Assembly: GCF_950101795.1 (NCBI RefSeq)
Contig: NZ_CATNLZ010000036.1
Coordinates: 62,001 to 126,000 of the forward strand
From: Nocardioides sp. T2.26MG-1
Lineage (GTDB): Bacteria; Actinomycetota; Actinomycetes; Propionibacteriales; Nocardioidaceae
Direction of reading: 5' to 3'
DNA length: 64,000 bases
A program made the position numbers and the translations under genes. Positions 1 to 8,878 of the stretch are shown here, piece after piece. Every line of letters starts with the position of its first letter. The stretch's first letter is position 1. Below the pieces are notes generated by a model. It saw only the letters and a list, made by a program, of their open reading frames with translations, had not been told where the DNA came from and did no database searches.

Positions 1-340
1 CCCCATGGGCGGCCTCCTGCTGGAGCGCATCCACGCCGACCTGGCGATCATCGGCTGCAACGGGGTCGACCCCGAGGCGGGCGTCACCAACGTGAACCTC
101 CCCGAGGTGGCCATGAAGCAGCGCATGCTCGCCGCCGGCCGCCGCCGGGTCGTCGTGGCGGACGGCTCGAAGATCGGCGTGGTCTCGGTGGCGCACGTGT
201 GCGCCGTCGACGACGTCGACCTCGTCCTCACCGGCGCCTCCGCACCGCCCGAGGCGGTCGAGCAGCTCCGCGGTCACGACGTGGAGGTCGAGGTCGTCGA
301 CGCGGCGCCGGACGGCATCCGCGTGCTCGCCCCTTCCTGA
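1..340 (+). CDS. DeoR-family transcriptional regulator, C-terminal part (5' end outside window)
   Basis: The reading frame is open from the window edge and ends at a TGA at 338-340, so only about 112 residues of the C-terminal half are seen. They match the DeoR sensor domain (DeoRC, an ISOCOT-fold effector-binding domain): the glycine-rich stretch AIIGCNGVD, then a segment about asparagine and lysine (NLPEVAMKQRM), then VVVADGSKIG. In this family the domain binds a sugar phosphate and the missing N-terminal helix-turn-helix binds DNA. The next gene, 80 bases downstream on the same strand, is a secreted beta-galactosidase, so local control of sugar use is a reasonable inference. The specific ligand cannot be told. 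Confidence 0.85.
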   Translation, partial: PMGGLLLERIHADLAIIGCNGVDPEAGVTNVNLPEVAMKQRMLAAGRRRVVVADGSKIGVVSVAHVCAVDDVDLVLTGASAPPEAVEQLRGHDVEVEVVDAAPDGIRVLAPS

Positions 341-419
341 CCTCTCCCGGACCCACGTCCGGGTCCACCCTCACCCCCACCCCCATCCCGCCCCACCACG
401 ACACAGGAGATCTCGGCTC

Positions 420-3400
420 ATGAAAGTGAACGCTCACAGCAACCCGTCGAGGACCGGACGGCGGCGCACCGCCGGCCTGGCCGCGGTCCTCGCCCTGGCC
501 GCTGGGCTCGGCCTGACCACGGTCGGCGCCCCCGCGGCGGCGGCGCCCCGCCCCGTCGCGCAGGCCACCACCGCTGCAGCCACCACGGCCGCCGCCACTG
601 CCACCCCAACCGGTCAGGACGCGGAGGGCCGGCCGCACTTCGGCGACGGCCGCCCGCACACGATCAGCTACGACCGGTACTCGCTGAAGATCGACGGCGA
701 GCGCGAGTACATCTGGTCCGGGGAGTTCCACCCGTTCCGGCTGCCGAACCCGGACCTGTGGCGCGACATGCTGGAGAAGTACAAGGCCAACGGGTTCAAC
801 ACCGTCTCGTTCTACTTCGACTGGGCGCAGTACTCCGCCCGCGACGGCAGCTACGACTTCACCGGCATCCGCGACGTGGAGCGGCTCCTCGACCTCGCCG
901 AGGACGTCGGCCTGTACGTCATCGCCCGGCCCGGTCCGTACATCAACGCCGAGGTGGACAGCGGCGGCTTCCCGGGATGGCTCCAGACCCAGGCCGGCCG
1001 CGCCCGGACGGACGCCGACGACTACCAGGCCGCGTGGGAGCAGTACTTCGACGCGATCAATCCGATCATCGCCCGTCACCAGCTCACCGACGGGGGCGGT
1101 TCGGTGATCCTCTACCAGATCGAGAACGAGTACACCGGCACCAACGCCACCGGGCAGACCTACATGGAGGAGCTCAAGGCCGCGGTCCGCGGCGATGGCA
1201 TCGATGTCCCGCTGTTCCACAACGACAAGGGTCGCGAGCTGCGCTGGGCCTGCGGCAAGGGAGCACCGGACCTCTACGCCACCGACACCTACCCCGGCAC
1301 GTCGGTCACCGACTACGAGTTCCTCCGCGACGGCACCAGCTTCGACCCCGACCGGTGCGGGGTGGGCGACCGGCCGTTCTTCTGGGCCGAGTTCCAGGGC
1401 GGCTGGTTCCAGCCCTGGGGCGGCGGCCTCTACGAGGACAACCGCGACACCTACGGCCCGACGTTCGAGCGGATCACCTACGGCAACAACATCGACAACC
1501 ACTTCACGATGCAGAACATCTACATGGCCTACGGCGGTACGAACATCGGCTGGACCGCCGACCCGAACGTCGTCTACACCTCCTACGACTACCACGCTGC
1601 CTTCAGCGAGCCCCGCGAGCTCACGAACAAGGTCCCCGTGCTCAAGCAGCAGGGCTACCTCGTGGACGCCGTCACCGACCTCCGCCAACTCGACAACCTG
1701 CCGGGCCAGGTCGAGCACTCGAACGCCGCGCTGCACGTCGCCGGAGACGTCAACCCCGAGACCGGCGCGAGGGTCTACTTCGTCCGGCAGGAGAACATCA
1801 AGTCGACGAGCACGGAGTCCACGACGCTGAGCGTGGACGTCCCCGACGGCAGCTACACCGTGCCGCAGCAGCCGGGGACCGGGATCACGATCGACGGCAA
1901 GGACTACAAGATCCTCCTCGGCGGCTACGACCTCGGTGCCCAGCGGCTGGTGTACTCCACGTCGGAGATCTACACCCACCAGCGCATCGACGACCGCGAC
2001 GTCGCGATCCTCCACGGCCGCTCAGGCGAGGACGGCGAGACCGTGCTGAGGTACGCCGAGCGGCCGCAGGTCGAGGTGCTCTCTGGCGACGTGGCCACCA
2101 CCTGGGACGACGCGACGGGGGACCTGCGCCTCAACTACGTCACCGACGGGCTGACCCGGATCCGGATCACCGGCGGCGGACGAGACCCACTCGACCTGAT
2201 GCTCGCGGACAGCGACACCGCCTCGACGTTCTGGAAGCTGGACACCGACGACGGGCCGGTGCTGGTCCGCGGGGGGTCGATGATGCGACAGGCGACTCGC
2301 CACGGTCCGGTGCTCCGCCTCGACGGTGACACCGACCGGGCGGGCCGACTCGAGGTGTTCGCGTCCAGCGGGGTGTCCAGCGTCTTCTGGAACGGTCGGG
2401 AGGTCACCACCAGCCCGACCCCGTGGGGATCGCGGGTCTTCTCCGTCGACGGGCCACAGCAGGTCACCCTGCCGGCACTGACCACCTGGAAGCGGACCGT
2501 CGACCAGCCGGAGGCCCGGCCGGACTTCGACGACTCGGCATGGGCCGTGGCCGACCACCTCACCACCAACAACCCGACGCGGCCGAAGACGCTGCCGGTG
2601 CTCTACACCGACGACTACGGGTTCCACTACGGCGACACCTGGTATCGCGGCCACTTCACCGGCACCGGCGAGGAGCAGGGCATCAAGCTGCGCGCCGGGA
2701 CCGGCAAGGCCGGGGCGTGGGCGGTATGGCTGAACGGCGGCTACCTCGGCACCTACCGCACCTCCACGGCCGCGCAGGAGTCGACGCAGGAGGTCGCGTT
2801 CCCCGACGGGGCGGTCCATGCCGGCGACGACAACGTGGTCTCGGTCCTGGTCCGCAACATGGGCCACAACGAGGACGGTGGGAACAACGACGCCCACAAG
2901 AACCCGCGCGGCCTGCTCTCGGCATCAATGATCGGGTCCGGGGTAACACCGACCTGGCGGATCCAGGGGGCGCGTGGCGGTGAGCACCTCGTCGACAGCA
3001 CCCGCGGGATCCTCAACAACGGCGGTCTGCACGGCGAGCGCGCCGGCTATCCGCTGCCGGGCTACCCCACCTCGTCGTGGGAGACCGTCAGCACGCCGAC
3101 GGCGTCGGCCGAGCCGGGTCTCAGCTGGTACTCCACCGACGTGCGGCTCGACGTGCCGCGCGACCAGGACACCCCGATCGGGCTGCACTTCGGTGGTGAC
3201 CACACCACGAAGTACCGCGCGCTGGTGTTCGTCAACGGCTGGAACCTCGGGCAGTACGTCAACGACGTCGGGCCGCAGCGCACGTTCTACCTCCCGCAGG
3301 GCATCCTGCGGCACCAGGGCCGGAACCGGATCTCGCTCGCGGTGTGGTCCGACTCGGGCGCGGGCCTCGGCCCGGTCAGCCTGGTCACGCTGGGCAACCA

Positions 3401-4241
3401 CCTCACCAGCCAGCGGATCCACGACGTGGACAGTCCCGAATACGCCGCCGCGACGTACGCCGAACCGGCGGACGCCGCTCTGGTGCTGACCGCACCGTCG
3501 CAGGCCGCGGACGGCGAGACGTTCACGGTCACCGCCCACGTGGACGCGCCGGCCGGCACGGACCTGACGGGTGCGGCGTACGACCTCACCGCCCCCGACG
3601 GCTGGGCCGTCGAGCGCCAGGAGGACCCCACGAGCGGCGAGGCGGAGGCCGCGTGGTCCGTCACCGCGCCGGCCTCGGGCCGCACCTCCGCCTCTCCCCC
3701 GGCGGCCCTGGTCGGGACCGCCCGGTGGGGCTCGGGCGATGCGACACAGGAGGTCGGCACCACGTGGTTCGTGGGCCGGCCGGTCCCGCCGCCCCCACCG
3801 GTCGAGCCCGGCACCCACTACGTCAGCGACCTCCCCTGGGTGTCGTCGACGAACGGCTGGGGACCGGTCGAGCGAGACATGTCGGTCAACGGCCAGGCCG
3901 CCGGTGACGGTGCGCCGATCACCGTGGGAGACACCGAGTACGCCAAGGGGCTCGGCGCCCACGCGCCGTCGGAGGTCGTCCTCGACCTCGACGGGTGCAC
4001 GCGCTTCACCAGCGTGGTCGGCCTCGACGCCGAGGACCGGGCGGGCAAGGTCGCCTTCCAGGTCGAGGGTGACGGCCGGGTCTTGTGGCGCTCCCCCGAC
4101 ATCACCGGCAGCCAGACGGCGGCCGCGGATGTCGACCTCACCGGCGTGTCGAGGCTGCGGCTGTACGTCGACCCGCTCGGGACCAACGGCCACGACCACG
4201 CCGACTGGGCGGATGCCAAGGTGGTCGGCTGCGCTACCTGA
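420..4241 (+). CDS. Secreted GH35 beta-galactosidase with C-terminal NPCBM domain
   Basis: A 1273-residue glycoside hydrolase of family 35, expected to remove terminal beta-galactose from extracellular glycans. The ATG at 420 has a purine-rich CAGGAGA about 9 bases upstream. Residues 1-42 form a signal peptide (RRR, then an Ala/Leu-rich core ending AAAAPRP). The catalytic barrel is marked by RPGPYINAE, by the acid/base Glu237 in QIENEY and by the likely nucleophile Glu324 in FWAEFQGGW. Beta-sandwich domains with jelly-roll type segments follow. The last about 145 residues (from GTHYVSDLPW) form an NPCBM carbohydrate-binding domain. At 1273 residues it is longer than simple GH35 enzymes because of the added binding modules. 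It stands behind a DeoR-type regulator. Confidence 0.93.
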   Translation: MKVNAHSNPSRTGRRRTAGLAAVLALAAGLGLTTVGAPAAAAPRPVAQATTAAATTAAATATPTGQDAEGRPHFGDGRPHTISYDRYSLKIDGEREYIWSGEFHPFRLPNPDLWRDMLEKYKANGFNTVSFYFDWAQYSARDGSYDFTGIRDVERLLDLAEDVGLYVIARPGPYINAEVDSGGFPGWLQTQAGRARTDADDYQAAWEQYFDAINPIIARHQLTDGGGSVILYQIENEYTGTNATGQTYMEELKAAVRGDGIDVPLFHNDKGRELRWACGKGAPDLYATDTYPGTSVTDYEFLRDGTSFDPDRCGVGDRPFFWAEFQGGWFQPWGGGLYEDNRDTYGPTFERITYGNNIDNHFTMQNIYMAYGGTNIGWTADPNVVYTSYDYHAAFSEPRELTNKVPVLKQQGYLVDAVTDLRQLDNLPGQVEHSNAALHVAGDVNPETGARVYFVRQENIKSTSTESTTLSVDVPDGSYTVPQQPGTGITIDGKDYKILLGGYDLGAQRLVYSTSEIYTHQRIDDRDVAILHGRSGEDGETVLRYAERPQVEVLSGDVATTWDDATGDLRLNYVTDGLTRIRITGGGRDPLDLMLADSDTASTFWKLDTDDGPVLVRGGSMMRQATRHGPVLRLDGDTDRAGRLEVFASSGVSSVFWNGREVTTSPTPWGSRVFSVDGPQQVTLPALTTWKRTVDQPEARPDFDDSAWAVADHLTTNNPTRPKTLPVLYTDDYGFHYGDTWYRGHFTGTGEEQGIKLRAGTGKAGAWAVWLNGGYLGTYRTSTAAQESTQEVAFPDGAVHAGDDNVVSVLVRNMGHNEDGGNNDAHKNPRGLLSASMIGSGVTPTWRIQGARGGEHLVDSTRGILNNGGLHGERAGYPLPGYPTSSWETVSTPTASAEPGLSWYSTDVRLDVPRDQDTPIGLHFGGDHTTKYRALVFVNGWNLGQYVNDVGPQRTFYLPQGILRHQGRNRISLAVWSDSGAGLGPVSLVTLGNHLTSQRIHDVDSPEYAAATYAEPADAALVLTAPSQAADGETFTVTAHVDAPAGTDLTGAAYDLTAPDGWAVERQEDPTSGEAEAAWSVTAPASGRTSASPPAALVGTARWGSGDATQEVGTTWFVGRPVPPPPPVEPGTHYVSDLPWVSSTNGWGPVERDMSVNGQAAGDGAPITVGDTEYAKGLGAHAPSEVVLDLDGCTRFTSVVGLDAEDRAGKVAFQVEGDGRVLWRSPDITGSQTAAADVDLTGVSRLRLYVDPLGTNGHDHADWADAKVVGCAT

Positions 4242-4255
4242 GTCCCAGCACGACG

Positions 4256-4283
4256 AGGCCCGCCGACCACGGTCGGCGGGCCT
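4256..4283 (+). terminator. Strong hairpin after the beta-galactosidase gene
   Basis: AGGCCCGCCGACC pairs perfectly with GGTCGGCGGGCCT, leaving a very small loop. It lies 15 bases after the beta-galactosidase stop codon. There is no T run, which is common for actinobacterial terminators. It separates this gene from the epimerase downstream. Confidence 0.7.
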
Positions 4284-4335
4284 CGGCCGCTCTCCGGCAC
4301 CGGCACGGTCACCAGGCACCTGGGAGGCTGGCCCT

Positions 4336-5241
4336 ATGGCACTCAACGTCGTGATCGCCGGTGCGTCCGGATTCCTGGGCACCCACTTGAGCACGGAGCT
4401 ACGCGCCAGCGGGCACACCGTGGTCGCTCTGGTGCGCCGGCCGGCGTCCGGGCCGGGTGAGTCGACCTGGGACCCCTACGCCGGCGTCTACGACCGTGAC
4501 GTCATCGAGCGCGCCGACGTGGTCGTCAACCTCGCCGGGACGCCGACGGTCGGCAACCCCCACTCGAAGAAGTGGGCCCGCGAGCTGCGCGAGAGCCGGG
4601 TGACCACGACACGCGTGCTGGCGCGCGCGATCGCGGACAGCGAGCGGCGTCCGGCGTTCCTGGCCGGCAACGCGATCGCCTGGTACGGCGACCACGGCGA
4701 GCAGGTCGTCACCGAGGAGACCGAGAGCACCGGCGACAGCCTGCTGACCCAGGTCACCCGGGAGTGGCAGGACGCCGCGGGGCCGGCCGCGGACGCGGGC
4801 GCGCGCCTGTGCCTGCTGCGCACCGCACCGGTGATGGACCGCCGCGGCGCACCGCTCAAGCAGCTCCAGCTGCTCACCCGGCTCGGGCTCGGCGCGCGCC
4901 TGGGCGACGGCCACCAGCGGATGGCGATGGTCACGCTGCGCGACTGGGTCGGCGCGGCGGCGTACCTCGCCGAGCACGACACCGCGGCGGGCCCGTTCAA
5001 CATCTGCTGCCCGCAGACCCCGACCAACGCCGAGTTCACCGCGGCGCTAGCCCGCGCGGTCCACCGCAAGGCGTTCCTCGCGGTGCCGCGCTTCGCGATC
5101 GAGGCCGGCGCCGGCTCGCTCGCCCCCGAGGCGCTCGGGTCGCTCAACCTGCGGCCGGCGGCGTTGGAGGACCTCGGCTACCGGTTCCGCGACCGGACCG
5201 TCGACGAGGTCGTCCGCACGGGCCTCGACGCGGCGTCCTGA
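4336..5241 (+). CDS. TIGR01777/YfcH-type NAD(P)-dependent epimerase
   Basis: A 301-residue short-chain dehydrogenase-like protein of the atypical SDR group known as TIGR01777 (YfcH/SulA-like, with a DUF1731 C-terminal segment). The N-terminal dinucleotide-binding motif GASGFLG is at residues 10-16. VVNLAGTP, the conserved SRVTTTRVL segment and the C-terminal LGSLNLRPAALEDLGYRF are all family hallmarks. The start at 4336 is preceded by GGGAGG and begins directly with the Rossmann strand; the frame is open upstream but overlaps the end of the previous gene. The substrate is unknown for the family. It appears to be a single-gene unit, convergent with the tetR gene. Confidence 0.88.
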   Translation: MALNVVIAGASGFLGTHLSTELRASGHTVVALVRRPASGPGESTWDPYAGVYDRDVIERADVVVNLAGTPTVGNPHSKKWARELRESRVTTTRVLARAIADSERRPAFLAGNAIAWYGDHGEQVVTEETESTGDSLLTQVTREWQDAAGPAADAGARLCLLRTAPVMDRRGAPLKQLQLLTRLGLGARLGDGHQRMAMVTLRDWVGAAAYLAEHDTAAGPFNICCPQTPTNAEFTAALARAVHRKAFLAVPRFAIEAGAGSLAPEALGSLNLRPAALEDLGYRFRDRTVDEVVRTGLDAAS

Positions 5242-5248
5242 GCCAGCC

Positions 5249-5872
5249 CTACAGGCTGAACCCCGACTCGAGCCGGGCGAGCTGCGTGTCGAGCGTGTCG
5301 ATGCGCGCCACCAGCTCCCCGACGCTGGCACCGGACAGCAGCAGCGCGGAGAGCAGGACGCCCATGATGGCTCCGCTGACGGCGACGACCTCGGGATCGT
5401 CCTCTGCACGGCCGGTGCGCTCGACGACCAGGCCGAGCAGCAGCCGGGTCGAGTCGAGGAGGAACTCGGCGAACGCCGCCCGCAGCTCGGGCTCGGCCAG
5501 CATCATCGCGTTGCGCTGCTCGGCGGCAGCCGCCTGATCGGCCGGCATGTCGGCGAACGTCGCCCGGACGGCGGCGCGCATCGCGGCCACCACGCCCAGC
5601 TCGGCCGGCTGCGCCCGGAAGTTCTCGATGAACACCGGGTCGAAGTCGTCGGTGAGCACCAGCGAGGCCTTGGTCGGGAAGTAGCGGAAGAACGTGCTCG
5701 GTGAGACCTCCGCGGCCTCGGCGATCTGCTCGACCGTGGTGGCGGCGTAGCCCTTCTCACGGAACAGCCGCAGCGCCTCCTGCTGGATCTCGAACCGGGT
5801 CCGGGCCTTCTTGCGCTCGCGGAGCCCCGGCGCCGGTCGCGCCTGCCCCTCAGCCGATCGGGTCGTGCTCAT
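5249..5872 (-). CDS. TetR-family repressor of the adjacent MFS pump
   Basis: A 207-residue TetR/AcrR regulator. The helix-turn-helix spans about residues 20-66: RTRFEIQQEALRLF leads to TVEQIAEAAEVSPSTFFRYF. The C-terminal helical ligand domain is divergent and gives no effector. The gene follows the MFS transporter on the same strand and overlaps its end by 23 bases, so both are made from one transcript. Two matching dyads sit in front of the transporter (7427-7441 and 7461-7475). Together these suggest autoregulated drug-responsive control. Confidence 0.92.
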   Translation of the reverse strand: MSTTRSAEGQARPAPGLRERKKARTRFEIQQEALRLFREKGYAATTVEQIAEAAEVSPSTFFRYFPTKASLVLTDDFDPVFIENFRAQPAELGVVAAMRAAVRATFADMPADQAAAAEQRNAMMLAEPELRAAFAEFLLDSTRLLLGLVVERTGRAEDDPEVVAVSGAIMGVLLSALLLSGASVGELVARIDTLDTQLARLESGFSL

Positions 5873-7406
5873 GCACCGAGTCTGCCCCGACCACCGCCGG
5901 CGCGGGCTCCCGACCCGCCAGAGCGACCACGGCGAGCACGGCGCCGGCGAGCGCGAGGCCGGACGAGACCCACAGCGTCAGGTCCATGCCGTGCACGAAC
6001 GCCGACCGCGCGGCGTGGAGCAGGTCCGCCGACCCCCGGCTGCGGGCGATCTCGGACGCCCCGACGACGCTGTCCCGCGCCGCAGCGGCCAGGTCCGGGG
6101 CGAGGCCGCGCAACGACGGTGCGTCGGTGGGCAGATCGCCGCGGTATCCGGCATTGAGCACCGAGCCGAGGATCGCGGCACCGAACGAGCTGCCGACCAT
6201 CCGGAGCGCCTGCAACACCGCGGACCCGACGCCCTCCGCGTCGGCGGGCACGGCCCCCAGCGCGGCGTCCATGGCGGTGGGCAGGGACAGCCCGAGACCG
6301 GCGCCGCAGACCACCGTCCACCCGGCGGACGCCCAGCTGCCGTCGCCGACGCCGGTGGTCGCTCCCCAGCCCAGGCCCACGGCGAGCACCACCATGCCGG
6401 CGGCGACCGTCGCGCGCTGGCCGATCCGCTTGGCGAGCAACCCCGACGGCAGGGCGGTCAGCAGCATCCCGGCGATCAGCGGCAGCAGACGGACCCCGCT
6501 GCCCTCCGCGTCCAGACCGTGCACCGTCTGCGTGTAGAGCGGGAGCGTGAACAGCAGGCCCATCATCACGAAGGAGACCACGGTCGACACCACCGCGCCG
6601 CCGGAGAACGCGCGGGACGCGAACAGCCGCAGGTCGACCAGCGGCTCCAGGGCTCGGCGCTGCCACCACACGAACGCCGCGACCAGCGCGATGCCGGCGA
6701 GGACGAGCAGCACCGACCGGGCGTCGGTCCATCCCCGGTCGCCGGCCTCGATGACGCCGTAGCTCAGCACGGTCAGCGACGTCGCCGAGAGCGCGACGCC
6801 GCCGAGGTCGATCCGGCCGGCCCGGGCCCCGCGCGACTCCGGCATCAGCACCCGGACGGCCACCAGGGCCACGGCCACCACGGGCACGTTGATCAGGAAC
6901 ACCCAGCCCCACCACGCGTTGCTGAGCAGCCAGCCGCCGAGGAGGGGTCCGAGCGGGAACCCGAGCATCGTCACCGACATCAGCACGCCGAGCGCCCGCG
7001 GGCGCTCCTCCTCGGTGAACAGGTACGGCGTCGCGGCCAGCGCCATCGGCAGGATCGCGGCGGCGCCGATGCCGAGGACCACCCGGGCGAGGATGAAGGT
7101 CGTCGGGCCGCTCGCGGCCGCGCAGGCCACGGACCCGATCCCGAAGACGCCGAGCGCACCGAGCAGCACCCGCCGGCGACCCCACCGATCCCCCAGCATG
7201 CCGGCGGGGATCATCGCCGCCGCGAAGGCCAGCGCGTAGGCCGTGACGAACCACTGCAGCTGGCCGGTCGTCGCGTCGAGCTCGCCCCCGAGGGTCGGCA
7301 GCGCGACGCTGAGGATCGTGCCGTCGAGGCCGACGGCCAGCACCGCGGGCACCAAGGACAGCAGCGCCCACCACCGACGCGGGGACTGCTGGATCGGAGT
7401 GGTCAT
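5850..7406 (-). CDS. MFS drug exporter, DHA2 (EmrB/QacA) type
   Basis: A 518-residue inner-membrane multidrug efflux protein with the 14-helix layout of the DHA2 group. Motif A appears as GMLGDRWGRRRVLL after helix 2. Motif C-like glycine/proline-rich text is seen in helix 5 (AATPYLFTEEERPRALG follows it). I chose the ATG at 7406 because GGAGG lies four bases upstream. A GTG at 7436 would extend the protein by 10 residues but would lie inside the proximal operator. It is cotranscribed with the overlapping tetR gene. Substrates cannot be deduced from sequence. Confidence 0.92.
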   Translation of the reverse strand: MTTPIQQSPRRWWALLSLVPAVLAVGLDGTILSVALPTLGGELDATTGQLQWFVTAYALAFAAAMIPAGMLGDRWGRRRVLLGALGVFGIGSVACAAASGPTTFILARVVLGIGAAAILPMALAATPYLFTEEERPRALGVLMSVTMLGFPLGPLLGGWLLSNAWWGWVFLINVPVVAVALVAVRVLMPESRGARAGRIDLGGVALSATSLTVLSYGVIEAGDRGWTDARSVLLVLAGIALVAAFVWWQRRALEPLVDLRLFASRAFSGGAVVSTVVSFVMMGLLFTLPLYTQTVHGLDAEGSGVRLLPLIAGMLLTALPSGLLAKRIGQRATVAAGMVVLAVGLGWGATTGVGDGSWASAGWTVVCGAGLGLSLPTAMDAALGAVPADAEGVGSAVLQALRMVGSSFGAAILGSVLNAGYRGDLPTDAPSLRGLAPDLAAAARDSVVGASEIARSRGSADLLHAARSAFVHGMDLTLWVSSGLALAGAVLAVVALAGREPAPAVVGADSVHEHDPIG

Positions 7407-7426
7407 CACGCCTCCATCGGCATATC

Positions 7427-7441
7427 TGATAGTCACTGTCA
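7427..7441. promoter_or_regulatory. TetR operator, proximal copy
   Basis: TGATAGTCACTGTCA is a near-perfect 15-base palindrome 21 bases before the transporter ATG. It differs by one base from the distal copy at 7461-7475. The paired sites and the adjacent tetR gene indicate the binding site of that repressor (inference). Confidence 0.7.
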
Positions 7442-7460
7442 GTTCAGTGTTGCACGAAAC

Positions 7461-7475
7461 TGACAGTCACTGTCA
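7461..7475. promoter_or_regulatory. TetR operator, distal copy
   Basis: TGACAGTCACTGTCA is a palindrome with only the centre base unpaired. Its centre lies 34 bases from the centre of the proximal copy, about three helical turns, so both can be occupied on one face of the DNA. It overlaps the stop codon of the neighbouring secreted protein gene (7473-7475). Confidence 0.72.
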
Positions 7476-7913
7476 ATACCTGTCGGCGACCCACCTGACC
7501 CGCCACTCCCCCGCCACCCGCACCAGCACCAGACGCCGGGTGGAGACCTCGTCGTGCGGCAACGAGCGGCGTACCCCGTCACCGACCGCGACCGCCGCGG
7601 CCACCCGGTCGCGGACGACCAGCACCAGGCGGTGCCGCTCCTGCGAGCGGACCACGACCGACAGCACCTGCATGCGCAGCCGCTCGACCCGCAGGCCACG
7701 CTCCCGCCAGGCCCGGAGCATGGCGACGTCGGCCGCTCCGGCAGCACTGTCCGAGGTGTAGAGCCGTCGCAGGGCAGGTGGGTCCGCCGTCGCCCACGCC
7801 TCGGCGCGAGCGTCGTCCCAGGCGTGGAGGACGGCCACAGGGTCCGGAGCAGCAGGAGGGGGCGCAGGCACGGTGCCCATCAGCGCGGCCAGCAGGAGGG
7901 CCAGGAGCGTCAT
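7473..7913 (-). CDS. Small secreted protein, NTF2-like
   Basis: A 146-residue protein with a short signal peptide (residues 1-15, Leu/Ala rich) and a proline-rich linker. The rest alternates strand- and helix-like segments: AWDDARAEAWATADPPALRRLYT, then several basic strands ending GEWRVRWVADRY. That pattern resembles the SnoaL/NTF2-like scaffold, but I recognise no specific family or active site. GGAGGAGG precedes the ATG. It is divergent from the hydrolase gene at 7979, with 65 bases between. Its 3' end carries the distal TetR operator. Confidence 0.7.
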   Translation of the reverse strand: MTLLALLLAALMGTVPAPPPAAPDPVAVLHAWDDARAEAWATADPPALRRLYTSDSAAGAADVAMLRAWRERGLRVERLRMQVLSVVVRSQERHRLVLVVRDRVAAAVAVGDGVRRSLPHDEVSTRRLVLVRVAGEWRVRWVADRY

Positions 7914-7978
7914 CGCCTCCTCCTACCCCGCGGGCGAGCCGTCGCCGCAGTCGTCCACAGGCCTGGGACACTGACCGG

Positions 7979-8878
7979 GTGCTGAGCCGACGCGCCGTGC
8001 TGCTCGGGGGCGCCACCGCGGCGGTCGTCGTGGCGGGCGCCGGAGCCGGCGTCGAGCAGGGAGTGCTCCCCGGGCGGCCGTGGCTGCAGGCCCACCTCGG
8101 CCTCAACGGGGAGGCCGGCGTCATTCCCGATGTCGAGGCCGGACCCGTCGAGACGCACACGTTCGTCTCCCAGCACCGGCTCGGCGCCGAGACCGGCTGG
8201 TGCCTGATCCGGCCGCCCGGGCGGCATACCGACCTGCCCGTCGTGGTCGCTCTCCACGGCCTCGGCCAGGACGCCGCCACGCTGGTAGGGCCCGCGATGG
8301 GCCTGGGCCGCTACCTCGCGGCCGCGGTCGCCGCGGGGGTGCCGCCGTTCGCGATCGCCGCCGCCGACGGCGGCACGTCGTACTGGCACCCGCGCCCCGA
8401 CGGCGAGGACGCGGGCGCGATGGTCGTCGACGAGCTCCTGCCGCTGCTGGCCGAGCAGCGGCTGCGAGCGACGACCAGCGACCGGATCGGGCTCATCGGC
8501 TGGTCGATGGGCGGCTACGGCGCGCTCCGGCTCGGCGGACTGCTCGGTCCCGACCGGGTCGCGGGCGTGGTCGCCTCGAGCCCGGCGATCTGGAGCGACG
8601 CGGACGAGGCGTCGTCCTCCGGGTTCTCCAATGCCGCGGAGTACGAGGAGTACACCGTGGTCGGCCACCAGGCCGACCTGACCGGCATCGCCGTCCGGGT
8701 CGACTGCGGCACCGGCGACCCGTTCTACCGCGACGTGCAGGACTACGTCGGGGCGTTCCCCGACGACGCCGACGTCACGAGCACGTTCGAGCCGGGCGCC
8801 CACGACCCGGCGTACTGGCGGCGGATGCTGCCGGACCAGCTGGCGTTCCTGGGTGCCGCAGTAGGCTCGAGCGCGTGA
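7979..8878 (+). CDS. Tat-exported alpha/beta hydrolase (esterase)
   Basis: A 299-residue exported hydrolase. It begins at a GTG with SRRAVLLGG followed by an Ala/Val/Gly core, a twin-arginine type signal. The nucleophile elbow is GWSMGGYG (Ser about 174), the oxyanion region is VVALHGLGQ, and the acidic and histidine residues are probably in CGTGDPF and in GAHDPAYW near the C terminus. This is the putative-esterase (esterase D/PHB depolymerase-like) layout. It overlaps lipB by four bases (GTGA), so the two are translationally coupled, although no functional link is known. Confidence 0.85.
   Translation: MLSRRAVLLGGATAAVVVAGAGAGVEQGVLPGRPWLQAHLGLNGEAGVIPDVEAGPVETHTFVSQHRLGAETGWCLIRPPGRHTDLPVVVALHGLGQDAATLVGPAMGLGRYLAAAVAAGVPPFAIAAADGGTSYWHPRPDGEDAGAMVVDELLPLLAEQRLRATTSDRIGLIGWSMGGYGALRLGGLLGPDRVAGVVASSPAIWSDADEASSSGFSNAAEYEEYTVVGHQADLTGIAVRVDCGTGDPFYRDVQDYVGAFPDDADVTSTFEPGAHDPAYWRRMLPDQLAFLGAAVGSSA

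Noticed and set aside
228..2015. Long minus-strand frame of 595 codons opposite the beta-galactosidase
   Set aside because: It mirrors a clear GH35 gene with signal peptide and catalytic motifs. Its own sequence is repetitive Val/Arg/Asp-rich text without any family feature, a normal shadow in GC-rich DNA.
5811..7463. Plus-strand frame of 550 codons over the MFS gene
   Set aside because: Extremely rich in Arg, Gln, His and Gly with no domain; the minus strand holds a clear transporter with operators and ribosome site.
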